Source: Aeoliella mucimassa (GTDB lineage Bacteria > Planctomycetota > Planctomycetia > Pirellulales > Lacipirellulaceae). From it: 64,000 bases of DNA. Made by a program: the position numbers and the translations under genes. Location of the stretch: the NCBI RefSeq assembly GCF_007748035.1, contig NZ_CP036278.1, positions 62,001 to 126,000 on the forward strand. Reading direction: 5' to 3'. Below, one piece after another: positions 35,851 through 44,778 of the stretch; positions within the stretch are counted from its first letter, which is position 1, and the number at the start of each line of letters is the position of its first letter. The notes under the pieces are model-generated. The model saw nothing but the letters and a program-made list of their open reading frames with translations, did no database searches and was not told the origin of the DNA.

Positions 35851-36764
35851 CGCTTCTCTCCCAGCGACAGAATCTCCTCGCCATCGATGGTGCACCCAGC
35901 GATAAAGGCATCGAGATCGATGTCGTCGATAACGAACTGCACGCTGCCATCAAGCAGTGCGAAGTTGGTGCCTCCCACGTGCAAACTGGTAAATGGCAAG
36001 TGATTAAACGGGGTTTCGTCCGCCTCGCGATCCACCGGCGTATTCGGTGCGTACGCGGCGACTTTGAACTGGTAACTCACTTTGTCGTCAGGGCTTGAGA
36101 GCGCGGGAATGGCCATCCACGGTCGCAAGTTGCCAGGGAGTTCGGAGTAGAGTCCCGGTAGCCGATCGACATGCACGAACTCGCCAAATAATAAGGTGTT
36201 GCTGGTACCATCGACCACTTCGCGGAGTTTGCGTTTGTGCTCACCCCAGCGGAACACACCGTTGAGCGGCAAATCGCCAAACCGCGGAGAAGCATCGCGC
36301 TCTTGCCGCGAAACGACAAAAGCCCCGCCGGTGCCTTGATAGGTGCTCAAAGCTCCCTCGGTGTTTGGGCTGCCTGGCCTGCGGAGGATCGGCTCTTCGG
36401 GATAGTTCGGGCAGATGAGCGCCGGCACGATCTCCATCCGCATCGGATCGCTATACGACCGGTAGGTGACCCGTTCGAGATCGATCTGATCGAAAATCGC
36501 CTGCTGTTCGAGGTAAGGAAGCAAGTAGGTAAACGTGCCATGCTTGCCCTGCCCAGGCGAACCTGGTGGCAACTCGCCCGAGTGGCTCGAGATGTAGCCT
36601 TGCACGGCGAGGCCAAGCTGTTTCAGCTTGTTGGTGCATTGGGCGCGGCGTGCCGACTCGCGCGCGGCTTGCACCGCTGGCAGAAGCAAAGCGACCAGGA
36701 TGCCGATGATGGCAATCACCACCAACAGCTCCACTAACGTGAATGCGCGTTGTCGTTTATCCAT
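35847..36764 (-). CDS. DUF1559 protein with prepilin-type N-terminus
   Basis: This 305-residue protein begins MDKRQRAFTLVELLVVIAII, a type IV prepilin-like cleavage/methylation segment, followed by a helix to about residue 30 and AARESARRAQCTNKLKQLGL. The DUF1559 domain follows (GTFTYLLPYLEQQAIFDQID), ending with the H-x9-DG-like segment HVGGTNFALLDGSVQFV. The ATG at 36764 is the family start; a longer frame exists upstream. The proteins are thought to be pseudopilins, abundant in this phylum, with unknown duty. Confidence 0.9.
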   Translation of the reverse strand: MDKRQRAFTLVELLVVIAIIGILVALLLPAVQAARESARRAQCTNKLKQLGLAVQGYISSHSGELPPGSPGQGKHGTFTYLLPYLEQQAIFDQIDLERVTYRSYSDPMRMEIVPALICPNYPEEPILRRPGSPNTEGALSTYQGTGGAFVVSRQERDASPRFGDLPLNGVFRWGEHKRKLREVVDGTSNTLLFGEFVHVDRLPGLYSELPGNLRPWMAIPALSSPDDKVSYQFKVAAYAPNTPVDREADETPFNHLPFTSLHVGGTNFALLDGSVQFVIDDIDLDAFIAGCTIDGEEILSLGEKR

Positions 36765-37134
36765 AGTGACAAGAAAGTTGTTCGTTTGGCTAGGCGTGGA
36801 AAAGAAAACCCACAGCAGCAGGCAGCGCAAGCTAAGCCGATTCGAAGAGAAACTAGAGACATCGGTAACAAGGCCGCCTGACCGTGCTATGAGAACTCTG
36901 CCAACACCTGGTGTGGGGTGGCGAAAAAAATCGGAATCTTGCAAACTTGACCTCGTCGGGCGGAGCGGCTTCGGTTTCTCGAGACGCGGCGATCGTTTTT
37001 TCGCGAATTTGCAATTTTCGTCGCCACCAACTGGCCGTTATCGGCAGAATGTTTCTTGAGTCCCCTATTGCTGGTACTTTTCTGTAAGGACTCTCAGGCG
37101 GTAATCACGACCCGGCGTCCCGGGCCTAGGGCAG
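36765..37134. other. Divergent intergenic region
   Basis: These 370 bases separate the DUF1559 gene from the sigma-factor gene and should hold both promoters. I cannot assign a -35/-10 pair or an ECF-type promoter with confidence and see no repeat. Confidence 0.45.
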
Positions 37135-37692
37135 ATGAATCACGAGCACTATTCAGCAGACTCTGATCCACGCGACGAACCGGTCGACGCGTTCATACGA
37201 TTGCTGACCGATCATCAGGTCGATTTGCAGGCGTTTATCATGTCGTCGCTGGGGAACCATCCCGATACACTCGACGTGCTCCAGGCGACCAACATCGCGC
37301 TGTGGAAGAAGGCCTCGGTGTTCGACCCGACCGCGCCGTTTTTGCCGTGGGCTATCGGAGTCGCCCGATTCGAGGTGCTTGCGTTCATGCGAAAGAAACG
37401 CCGCGACCGGCACACGTTCTCTCCCGAAGTGGTCGAGTTGCTGATGGACGTTGCCGCTCACCGCACGAGCGAGACGAGTTGCCGCAGCCGAGCCTTGATG
37501 GAATGCATCAAAGAACTGCCGGAGCGGAATCGCGAGTTCCTGCAGATTCGCTACGCCCAGCAGCAGTCGGTGCGTCAGGTCGCAAGCAAGACCGGTCGAA
37601 CCGTCGAAGCGGTCAAAAGCCTTTACTTGCGGATCCGTCGAGCCTTGGAACATTGCATCGATCGGCGACTGGCCCTGGAAGAACGTCTATAG
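37135..37692 (+). CDS. ECF-type RNA polymerase sigma factor
   Basis: This 185-residue protein has region 2 (FIRLLTDHQVDLQAFIMSSL, DVLQATNIALWKKASVFD, FLPWAIGVARFEVLAFMRKK) and region 4 (LPERNREFLQIRYAQQQSVR with a helix-turn-helix in QVASKTGRTVEAVKSLYLRI). It is of the planctomycete/verrucomicrobial group normally paired with FecR-like anti-sigma proteins. The FecR gene follows 56 bases later in the same direction. It probably controls nearby surface and polysaccharide genes. Confidence 0.9.
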   Translation: MNHEHYSADSDPRDEPVDAFIRLLTDHQVDLQAFIMSSLGNHPDTLDVLQATNIALWKKASVFDPTAPFLPWAIGVARFEVLAFMRKKRRDRHTFSPEVVELLMDVAAHRTSETSCRSRALMECIKELPERNREFLQIRYAQQQSVRQVASKTGRTVEAVKSLYLRIRRALEHCIDRRLALEERL

Positions 37693-37748
37693 AGTTCCGA
37701 CAACAAACACAGAATACACCTATCGTGGATCACCAACCCAACAACTCG

Positions 37749-39914
37749 ATGCCAGATCATCAAGAGCTCGAAATGCTGCTTGCCATGGTTGTGTTGGGAG
37801 AAGCAACCGAGGAGCAACTCGCGCAGCTCAATCAACTACTCCTTGCCGATGCTGCTGCCCGCGAGTTCACTTGCGACTACTTGGCAGGAGAAGCGGTGCT
37901 GCAGCGGCATTTTCAGTTGGTCGACCGCGTCGCCCTGTTACACGGTACCGCCCACGAAACGCATGTCGCGACCAAGCAAGAGTCAGGAACGACCGGACGG
38001 ACTGAGCTTCGCGCACCCCACGCGCGAAGCCAGTCCTTCGGTCACCATCGTCTTTGGTGGGTGGCTGGCCTCGCTGCTTGCTTGCTAATAGGAATCGCGA
38101 TTGCGAATCGCGATCAGCTAGCTTCGCTGTGGATCCAGCAGAACGCCGCTACGGCAAATGCCAACCTGCCGGAGCGCGTCGGTACGCTCTTAGCCGGCGC
38201 GACGCCGCGCGAGAGTCTCGTCGAGGCCTTGCAGCAGGGCAGACCGATTCGGGTGGGCGACACCATCGATACCAACCAGGAGATTACCTACCTGCATTTC
38301 GACTGTGGGGCCGAGGTGCTGCTCGTCGGACCGACGCAGCTCAGCGTGGTTTCTCCCATGCGTGCAAAGTTGCTGCAGGGAACGCTCACGGCTCGGGTGT
38401 CGGAGTCGGCCCACGGTTTTCGAGTCGATACGCCCAACTCCAAGGTCACCGATCTGGGGACCGAGTTCGGGGTGTCGGTCGCCGAGTCGGGAGTGACCGA
38501 CACGGTTGTCTTCTCCGGCAAGGTTGCGATGGAGTACCGTGAGATTCCAACCGAACACGAGGTAAAGAGCGAAATCGCCTTGCGCCGTCCTTCGCAGAGT
38601 CATCTGTTGACCGAAGGCATCGCGCTGCGTGTGACCGAGGATGGACTGGCCGAACGCATTGTGTCGGTCACGCGATCCGATTACCCACTGCCAGGTGCGG
38701 CGCTCGCGCTCAAGCCCGACGCGGCGCCGGTGATTCGCGACGTGTGGGACAATCTCTCCACACGCGATACTTCCAAGGCCTACCAGATTGTGCATGGTGG
38801 GTTCGTGGAAGACGCCCCCGCGTTCGTTGATCGCAAGTACCAATGGAATGGTATCTCGGAAACTTACGGCCTGCCGAAGATGCTCCGCGGTGGCGACTAC
38901 ATCATGCCGTTCTGTGACGATAAGTACCAGGATCGTATTGAAGTTACAGTCGACCTGGTTCAGCCCGCCCGCTTGTTTGTCTTGATGGACAATCGCCTGA
39001 GCGTGCCCGAATGGTTAAGTAGCCGCTTCACCGACACTGGGTACGATGTCGGCATCGACGAAGACGACTTTTCCGTCGAACGCTCCTGGCAGAAGCTCGA
39101 CAAAGGTCCTGGAGTGAGTCTCGAGCGTTCGTGCTCGGTCTGGTACATCGATGTTCCCGAGCCTCAGCCGGTGGTGCTGGGAGCGCTCGATCCCCCCATC
39201 CACTGGCGTGTGATGTACGGCATCGTGGCCGTGCCATTGGAAACAGCCATGGCCATCGCTCCCGAACCAGCCATGCACCATCAGCCAAAAATTGGATCGG
39301 GCCTGATTCATCCGGGAGTACTGCCGGAGCCGGTGGCCGATTGTGAAATTGAGCGGGCGCTGAAGGTCGAGCAGCTAACGCTCGGAAAACCCTCGGACGA
39401 CGACTTTGCTGCTGCCAAGCGGGGACTCGTTTTCCGTGCGGAGACCTTAGGGGGGCAATTCATGCCGCACCCCGATACCCTGATGTTGGAAAACAATGTG
39501 GCACCCGCACTCAACGACGGGTTAACCGCTCGCAACTACGACGATCTGGAACGCAACTTCTGGTACAACGGGCAAGGGCGGTTTTCGCTCGACCTGCAGC
39601 GTCCCACGAAGCTGCAATCGATTCATACATACTCAACGCACTGGCTCGATCGGAGTTTTCAGAACTTCACTGTCTGGGGAGCACGATCGGAAGCAATGCC
39701 AGCGGTCGATTTCGAAACCGCAACCGACGCCGAAGGGTGGGAACTCGTGGGAATTGTGAACACGGATGTGCTCGATCCTGGTGGTATTCATGCCAGCATA
39801 CTGACTGCTGGCGAGTCGGGTATGGGGCCCTATCGGCACTTGCTGTGGATTATCGAGTCCACCGATCGATCCACCTTCTTCAGTGAGATCGATGTCTACG
39901 AGCATCAAGAGTAG
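37749..39914 (+). CDS. FecR-domain anti-sigma/sensor protein
   Basis: This 721-residue protein starts at the ATG at 37749 (MPDHQELEMLLAMVVLGEAT). A cytoplasmic N-terminal part with an anti-sigma-like helix bundle (residues 1-75) is followed by a membrane helix at about 102-118 (WWVAGLAACLLIGIAIA) and a FecR domain (GDTIDTNQEITYLHFDCGAE, FRVDTPNSKVTDLGTEFGVS). The ~450-residue C-terminal part has beta-sandwich features ending in a discoidin-like HLLWIIESTDRSTFFSEIDV. The extracellular part probably senses a carbohydrate and signals through the helix to the sigma factor. A GTG start at 37725 is the alternative. Confidence 0.87.
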   Translation: MPDHQELEMLLAMVVLGEATEEQLAQLNQLLLADAAAREFTCDYLAGEAVLQRHFQLVDRVALLHGTAHETHVATKQESGTTGRTELRAPHARSQSFGHHRLWWVAGLAACLLIGIAIANRDQLASLWIQQNAATANANLPERVGTLLAGATPRESLVEALQQGRPIRVGDTIDTNQEITYLHFDCGAEVLLVGPTQLSVVSPMRAKLLQGTLTARVSESAHGFRVDTPNSKVTDLGTEFGVSVAESGVTDTVVFSGKVAMEYREIPTEHEVKSEIALRRPSQSHLLTEGIALRVTEDGLAERIVSVTRSDYPLPGAALALKPDAAPVIRDVWDNLSTRDTSKAYQIVHGGFVEDAPAFVDRKYQWNGISETYGLPKMLRGGDYIMPFCDDKYQDRIEVTVDLVQPARLFVLMDNRLSVPEWLSSRFTDTGYDVGIDEDDFSVERSWQKLDKGPGVSLERSCSVWYIDVPEPQPVVLGALDPPIHWRVMYGIVAVPLETAMAIAPEPAMHHQPKIGSGLIHPGVLPEPVADCEIERALKVEQLTLGKPSDDDFAAAKRGLVFRAETLGGQFMPHPDTLMLENNVAPALNDGLTARNYDDLERNFWYNGQGRFSLDLQRPTKLQSIHTYSTHWLDRSFQNFTVWGARSEAMPAVDFETATDAEGWELVGIVNTDVLDPGGIHASILTAGESGMGPYRHLLWIIESTDRSTFFSEIDVYEHQE

Positions 39915-39928
39915 CCGCTTGCACTACG

Positions 39929-42900
39929 TCAGAAAGTAGCGATCCACGCCTGGGGCGACTTGGCCGAGAAGGGTAGCTTCTGCAGCACTTTGCCATACTC
40001 GTTGATCTGCATCGCTGCAGTGGTAGTCGCGATCCAAATATCGCCGGAAGGGGTGATCGAGATGTTTTTGACGCTCAACGCGCTAACCGGTTGGAGGTCG
40101 CCATCGAGCGACACACGTCGCAGCCCTGTGTTGTAACCGCTGAAGTAAGCTTCGCCTGATGTTGGGTCGCACTCGACCACAAACAGGTCGTCGCTTTCCA
40201 GGTTGATCTCGCGCAGGATTGTTCCATCGGCCTTTCTGCACCAGAGGGAACTTTTGCCTTTGCCGTCGTAGGTGTGCTTGCGTTCGGCGATCCAGACGTT
40301 TCCGTTGTTAGGGTCGATCGAGACGGAAGCATAGCACCATCCGTTCATCGATTCACGGAACAACACCTCGCCATCCTTGGCGAGCTTGATCACTTCGGGG
40401 CCGACCAGCCAGAAGGCGTCGGTCGTTGGATCGTAGGCCATGTCGAGTGCGGCAAAGGGATATGCTGCTAGCTGCTTGCCATCGAGATCAATCACAACGG
40501 TCTCGATATTACCTGACGAGAAGGTCGAGCCACCACACCAGAGATGACCGGTCGCTTGGTCAATCGCCAGGCAACCCGCGTTCACTCCGTCGAGGTGCCA
40601 GAGCTTGGTCCCAGCGAGATCGAAAGCCGAAACGCGGCCCGCGACGTTCTCACGAATATAGATCCGCCCGCGCTGTCGATCCACGACAACACCATGCACC
40701 CCGCCGACTGTCTCTGCGTTGTTCAAATCCGTCTGCGACCAGAGCTCGTCGCCATGGCGGTTGAAGGTCCGCAGATAATCGTGGTGTGGTTGGTCCTTCA
40801 TAAACGTTGGATCGGTGTTGTCCAAAATAGCAATCTCGATGCCGCTGTTGGTCGCAGTTGTGCTTTCGACATTTGCTGACGTTTCCAGAGCACCAGTGGG
40901 GTGGTTGTCGAGTGACGAAGTGGCTTTCTCTTCCGGTGAGGGCTCTTGCGAGAAGGGAATCGACTCAAGCACTTTGCCTTGTTCGTCGATTCGCTGGATC
41001 GCGTCCGTCGTGGTCACCCACAGGTTGCCAACCGGGCTGAACTCGATGCTCTTGGCGTTCAGCTGGCTAATCTGTTGCGGATCGCCTTCGAGCGAGACGC
41101 GTCTCAAACCTGTGAGATAGCCACTGAAAAAAGCGTCGCCCGATTTTGGTTCGCACTCGACCACAAAGAGGTGATCGGCTCCAAGGCTGAGTTCGCGACG
41201 AACGGTTCCGTCGGGACCACGGCACCATAGATGGCTCCGGCTATCCGCTTCTTGCGAATGGCGACGTTCCGCGATCCAGGCGTTGCCAGTGTTCGGATCG
41301 ACCGACACCGAAGCACATATCCAACCATTCACCGGCTCGCGGAACAACACGGTGCCTTCGCGAGTGAGTTTGACCACTTCGAATCCAACCAGCCAGAATG
41401 CATCGGTATGCGGGTCGTAGGCCATGTCGATGGCTCGGTGGGGGAATCCTGGCAGTTCAAAACCATCCATGTTGAACACCACGGTTTCTCCGGAGCTAAG
41501 GGAGTTCCCTCCGCTGCACCAGATGTCGCCAGTTTTCCCGTCAACCGCCAGACATTCGGCATTAATGCCATCGATTTGCCAGATCTTGGTGCCTGCCAGA
41601 TTGAAAGCGGTAATACGTTTGCTCACCGGCTCACAAACGTAGACTCGCCCACGCTGACGGTCGATGGCGACTCCATGCACTCCGCCGACGCTAACGATGC
41701 TGTTCAAGCCTGTGTGCGACCACAGCAGATCGCCATCGGTGTCGAATACTCGGAGCGTGTCGTGATGCGGCTTGTCGGGATCGAACGTTGGATCGGCGTC
41801 GTCGAGTATCGCAATGTCGATGTCGTTCGGGTTCACATCGGACTCAGGTTCTTCCACCTCGAACCGCGTAACGGGGAATCGGAAAGGAGAAGGAACAAGC
41901 GAATCAACCGTTTCGTCAAGCGATTCCTGTTCGACGACGGGAGGCTCGGCGCGGGTGATTCCAACGGTGCCGAGTAACAGAACGACTAGCAACGCAGACA
42001 CCGAAATAGTGCCGGCTTGCCAGAAGCCGATCGCCCGACGCGCGAGATTGTGCTGCACCGCTTCGATGCGGATCCGTACCTGAGAACGCCGAGCCATAGC
42101 GAGCGCCGACGCCGCTTGGCGACTCGCCGCGCGAACCGCCACCGCGGCCAGCAATCTTCCATAAAGCGTCGCATTGCCGAGGCATCGAGCGGCGATCGTA
42201 TCGCACAGCTCGTCGCACGCATCGGTGTGGGCCAGCCGAATCTTCCAGGCGAGCGGGTGGAACCAAAGTACCGCCTGCAATAGCGCGAGCAGGTGATTCC
42301 ACCGTAGATCGTGCCGTTTGCAATGCCCCAGTTCGTGGGCCAAACTTGCTTGGCGTTCATCGCGTGCTGCCAAATTGCACTGGCTGCTCGGCAAGAGAAT
42401 GCAGGGAGTCCAAAGCCCAATCGTGCAGGGCATGTCGATGTTTGCCGAGTGTCGAATGTTCAGCGTAGCAGAGTAGTCGATTCGCGAGGCGATGGCCCGC
42501 GCTTCGCGTGCGATGTCGCGCGGCAAGGGAGACGCACCGCGGTACAAACTAGCAAGCCAGCTGAAGCTGATGGCTACGAATCCAAGTAGCCAGACGACCA
42601 GCAGTGATTGGGATAGGTTGATTGTCATGCGTGTCGCACCGACTGGTTCGGCGGTGGAAACGTAGTGCGGATGCTGTTCGATTCGTAGTTGGGAAGCAGC
42701 GGTCCCTACCGATTCCGGTACAGCGATAGCCGTGGGGGCTTCGGCAACTGCAGCGTCGGAACGCGATACCACTAAGGGACCGTGCATGTTGTCTACCGAG
42801 TGGTTCGGAGTCTCCGCGAGTCGACTTGTGCTGGTCGAAACCGCAGGTAGCAGCGGAAGATTCCAATGGTAGGATTGCAGGCTCGCCAACGCGACGAGAA

Positions 42901-43078
42901 ACAATCCGACCGTGGTGGTCCGCCATAGCAGTACCCGTAGTTGTGGGTTTGCCCGCTTTAGCGCGTGATGAAGCAGCCAGGCGATGGAGAGTACGATCGA
43001 GATTCGCACCAGCGGCTGGAGTAACTGCTGTAGTTCGCTTTCGCTGGATGCCAAAAGCGATGGGAGTGTCAGTAACAT
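39929..43078 (-). CDS. BlaR1-like M56 metalloprotease with duplicated beta-propeller sensor
   Basis: The 1049-residue protein has the M56 layout. Membrane helices lie near 20-38, 48-66 and 155-178; then comes the zinc protease site HELGH (248-252), with the third ligand probably in DACDELCD about 35 residues on; another helix is near 300-320. The usual penicillin-binding sensor is missing. Instead two copies of a ~300-residue NHL-like propeller follow. Both contain a DPTF...PHHD opening, then GGVHG-VAIDRQRGRVYV, GCLA-D-TG-LWC, DMAYDPTTDAFWLV and GLRRVSLDGD. It pairs with the BlaI gene 10 bases upstream and probably cleaves that repressor when a ligand binds outside. Confidence 0.87.
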   Translation of the reverse strand: MLLTLPSLLASSESELQQLLQPLVRISIVLSIAWLLHHALKRANPQLRVLLWRTTTVGLFLVALASLQSYHWNLPLLPAVSTSTSRLAETPNHSVDNMHGPLVVSRSDAAVAEAPTAIAVPESVGTAASQLRIEQHPHYVSTAEPVGATRMTINLSQSLLVVWLLGFVAISFSWLASLYRGASPLPRDIAREARAIASRIDYSATLNIRHSANIDMPCTIGLWTPCILLPSSQCNLAARDERQASLAHELGHCKRHDLRWNHLLALLQAVLWFHPLAWKIRLAHTDACDELCDTIAARCLGNATLYGRLLAAVAVRAASRQAASALAMARRSQVRIRIEAVQHNLARRAIGFWQAGTISVSALLVVLLLGTVGITRAEPPVVEQESLDETVDSLVPSPFRFPVTRFEVEEPESDVNPNDIDIAILDDADPTFDPDKPHHDTLRVFDTDGDLLWSHTGLNSIVSVGGVHGVAIDRQRGRVYVCEPVSKRITAFNLAGTKIWQIDGINAECLAVDGKTGDIWCSGGNSLSSGETVVFNMDGFELPGFPHRAIDMAYDPHTDAFWLVGFEVVKLTREGTVLFREPVNGWICASVSVDPNTGNAWIAERRHSQEADSRSHLWCRGPDGTVRRELSLGADHLFVVECEPKSGDAFFSGYLTGLRRVSLEGDPQQISQLNAKSIEFSPVGNLWVTTTDAIQRIDEQGKVLESIPFSQEPSPEEKATSSLDNHPTGALETSANVESTTATNSGIEIAILDNTDPTFMKDQPHHDYLRTFNRHGDELWSQTDLNNAETVGGVHGVVVDRQRGRIYIRENVAGRVSAFDLAGTKLWHLDGVNAGCLAIDQATGHLWCGGSTFSSGNIETVVIDLDGKQLAAYPFAALDMAYDPTTDAFWLVGPEVIKLAKDGEVLFRESMNGWCYASVSIDPNNGNVWIAERKHTYDGKGKSSLWCRKADGTILREINLESDDLFVVECDPTSGEAYFSGYNTGLRRVSLDGDLQPVSALSVKNISITPSGDIWIATTTAAMQINEYGKVLQKLPFSAKSPQAWIATF

Positions 43079-43088
43079 AGTTTGCCTC

Positions 43089-43454
43089 TTATCCGTCGTT
43101 GTTGGGCCCGTCGGCCAGGCGTTTGAGTTCGAGCAATTCCGCTTCGCTGAGCTTCTCGCTACGAATGAGATTGAGCAGCAGCTGTTTCGCGGAACCTTCG
43201 CAGTACACGTCGGCAATTTCGCGGATGGTCGAGCGAAACGCCTTTTTTCGGCCAGTCACGGCTTTGTAGAAGTACGCCTTGCCCACCTTGCGCCGGGTGA
43301 CATGCCCTTTTTCGAGCAAGATCGCCAGGTACGAGCGGAGGGCCGGGTTCTTAATCGGCTCGGGAAAGTGTTGTTGAACTTCGCCAGGCTTCAGTTCGCC
43401 ATGCTCCCAGAGTATTTGCATGACAGCGAGTTCGCCTGGAGTGAATCGCGACAT
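43089..43454 (-). CDS. BlaI/MecI-type repressor
   Basis: This 121-residue protein has the winged-helix domain of BlaI (FTPGELAVMQILWEHGELKP, ALRSYLAILLEKGHVTRRKV) and the C-terminal dimerisation helices (AKQLLLNLIRSEKLSEAELL). It represses its own operon until cleaved by the M56 protease. The ATG at 43454 is preferred over the one nine codons upstream because the perfect operator at 43469-43492 then sits 15 bases in front, leaving room for the ribosome site (AGGAGC). Confidence 0.92.
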   Translation of the reverse strand: MSRFTPGELAVMQILWEHGELKPGEVQQHFPEPIKNPALRSYLAILLEKGHVTRRKVGKAYFYKAVTGRKKAFRSTIREIADVYCEGSAKQLLLNLIRSEKLSEAELLELKRLADGPNNDG

Positions 43455-43468
43455 GGGATGCTCCTTTC

Positions 43469-43492
43469 GATGTGCAGACAATACTGCACATC
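43469..43492. promoter_or_regulatory. Operator of the BlaI-type repressor
   Basis: GATGTGCAG-acaata-CTGCACATC is a perfect inverted repeat with 9-base arms, just upstream of the repressor gene. Its place and symmetry fit autoregulation. Confidence 0.75.
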
Positions 43493-43591
43493 GCAGGGGG
43501 AGTCAATCCTTTTTCTCAAGATCGTTCGCGTTTTCTCTCGAGGTGTGGTGTGCATGGTTGCAACGAGCAACAAGAGCCAACGTCGCGGTCG

Positions 43592-44338
43592 CTAGTTGTC
43601 GTCGTCGTTCGATTGCTTGTTGCCATCGGCGATGAGAGCCACTCCTGCGACTGCTAGCGGAAGTGGGATGAGCACAAACGTGAAGCTCTGCTGGAGGACT
43701 TGTTGCGAGTCGACTGCACCTGAGGGAATCATGTGAAAGAAGTAGATCGTCCACACACTCAGTCCGAGCAGTAGTGCCCCAATCGTCCTTGGCCAGTATC
43801 GACAGAGAATTGCTGCCAGGATGAATGGGCCTGGCACTAGCAGCCCTTCGCCCAGCAACGCCTGAGGTTCACCACTGTGGCTGAGCACGACGAACGCCAG
43901 CCACAAGATGCCGAAGGCCAGCAGCACGCGCGACACCGCCTTGCGAGTGTCCCAGAAGCTAAGGCAGTAACTCGCGTAGTACACGACGAGCATCACCACT
44001 ACCACGGTCGATGCGGGAATGGCCTCGCTGCCGAGGCTCAAGCGATTCCAGTTGTCGGCAATCACCACGGCCATCAACAGAATGCCGCTCACCAGGTACG
44101 CCCTCAGGGCCGACTTGGCGACCGCTTGTTTTTGGAACTCGTCGAGATCATCGAGCAGCCCCAGCTGACGAAGTACCCCAGGCCCAAACGCCCCGGCGGC
44201 CATCAGAGCCATGAATCCCATGTGCACGGTCACTCCCAGCAACAGTCCGGCGACCACCAGCACGAGTGCGATGAATCCAGTGATCGAATGCTGCGATCCG
44301 ATGAACGGCCGCTTCAAGCCGACGCGATGAGCGTTCAT
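43592..44338 (-). CDS. Polytopic membrane protein coupled to an XRE regulator
   Basis: This 248-residue protein has about seven hydrophobic segments (20-50 as two, 78-95, 108-128, 135-153, 165-182, 184-202, 218-236). There is no transport motif that I recognise. The start overlaps the stop of the XRE gene by four bases (ATGA), so the two are co-translated. Small HTH regulators followed by polytopic proteins are common in stress or membrane-homeostasis modules, where the regulator's activity may depend on the membrane protein. Family unknown. Confidence 0.75.
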   Translation of the reverse strand: MNAHRVGLKRPFIGSQHSITGFIALVLVVAGLLLGVTVHMGFMALMAAGAFGPGVLRQLGLLDDLDEFQKQAVAKSALRAYLVSGILLMAVVIADNWNRLSLGSEAIPASTVVVVMLVVYYASYCLSFWDTRKAVSRVLLAFGILWLAFVVLSHSGEPQALLGEGLLVPGPFILAAILCRYWPRTIGALLLGLSVWTIYFFHMIPSGAVDSQQVLQQSFTFVLIPLPLAVAGVALIADGNKQSNDDDN

Positions 44339-44550
44339 GTTTGCTCTCCTTCTTCGGGGTCCAGCTCAAACAACGCCTCGACGGGCACGCCAAACACGCG
44401 GGCGAGCCGCAACGCCAACTCGATCGAGGGTTTATATCGGCCTCGTTCGACAGAGATGATCGTTTGCCGCGTGACTCCCACGCGATCCGCGAGTTCTTGC
44501 TGGGTCATGCCTTTACTTTCAAGGCGATGATGTTTTAAGTGAATCTTCAT
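44335..44550 (-). CDS. Short XRE-family regulator
   Basis: This 71-residue protein is one HTH_3 domain: GMTQQELADRVGVTRQTIIS is the HTH, then VERGRYKPSIELALRLARVF. The ATG at 44550 gives the standard N-terminus (MKIHLKHHRLESKG). It probably represses its own transcription by binding the two palindromes at 44592-44632. It is coupled by ATGA to the following membrane-protein gene. Confidence 0.87.
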   Translation of the reverse strand: MKIHLKHHRLESKGMTQQELADRVGVTRQTIISVERGRYKPSIELALRLARVFGVPVEALFELDPEEGEQT

Positions 44551-44591
44551 GGGGTCTGGCGTCTTAGGATCCTTGGCCTGCCACGATTGGA

Positions 44592-44632
44592 ATGTAAAGC
44601 GAGCTTTACATAATGTCAAGCACGCTTTACAT
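44592..44632. promoter_or_regulatory. Two tandem 20-base operators of the XRE regulator
   Basis: Site 1 is ATGTAAAGC-GA-GCTTTACAT (44592-44611), a perfect palindrome. Site 2 is ATGTCAAGC-AC-GCTTTACAT (44613-44632) with one mismatch. The centres are 21 bases apart, two helical turns, so dimers would bind on one face. They lie 42 bases upstream of the regulator's ATG. Confidence 0.8.
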
Positions 44633-44778
44633 GTGTTTCGATGGGGGAATGTCTTGCAAGCCAGTGGATTCACCTGATAGATGCTCGTCGCAAAACTGGC
44701 GACGTGACTGGACACCTGATAGTAGAACACAGGCGAGAAGAGTCGTTAGGCTAAGTAGGTGACAGTACCGCCAGATGG

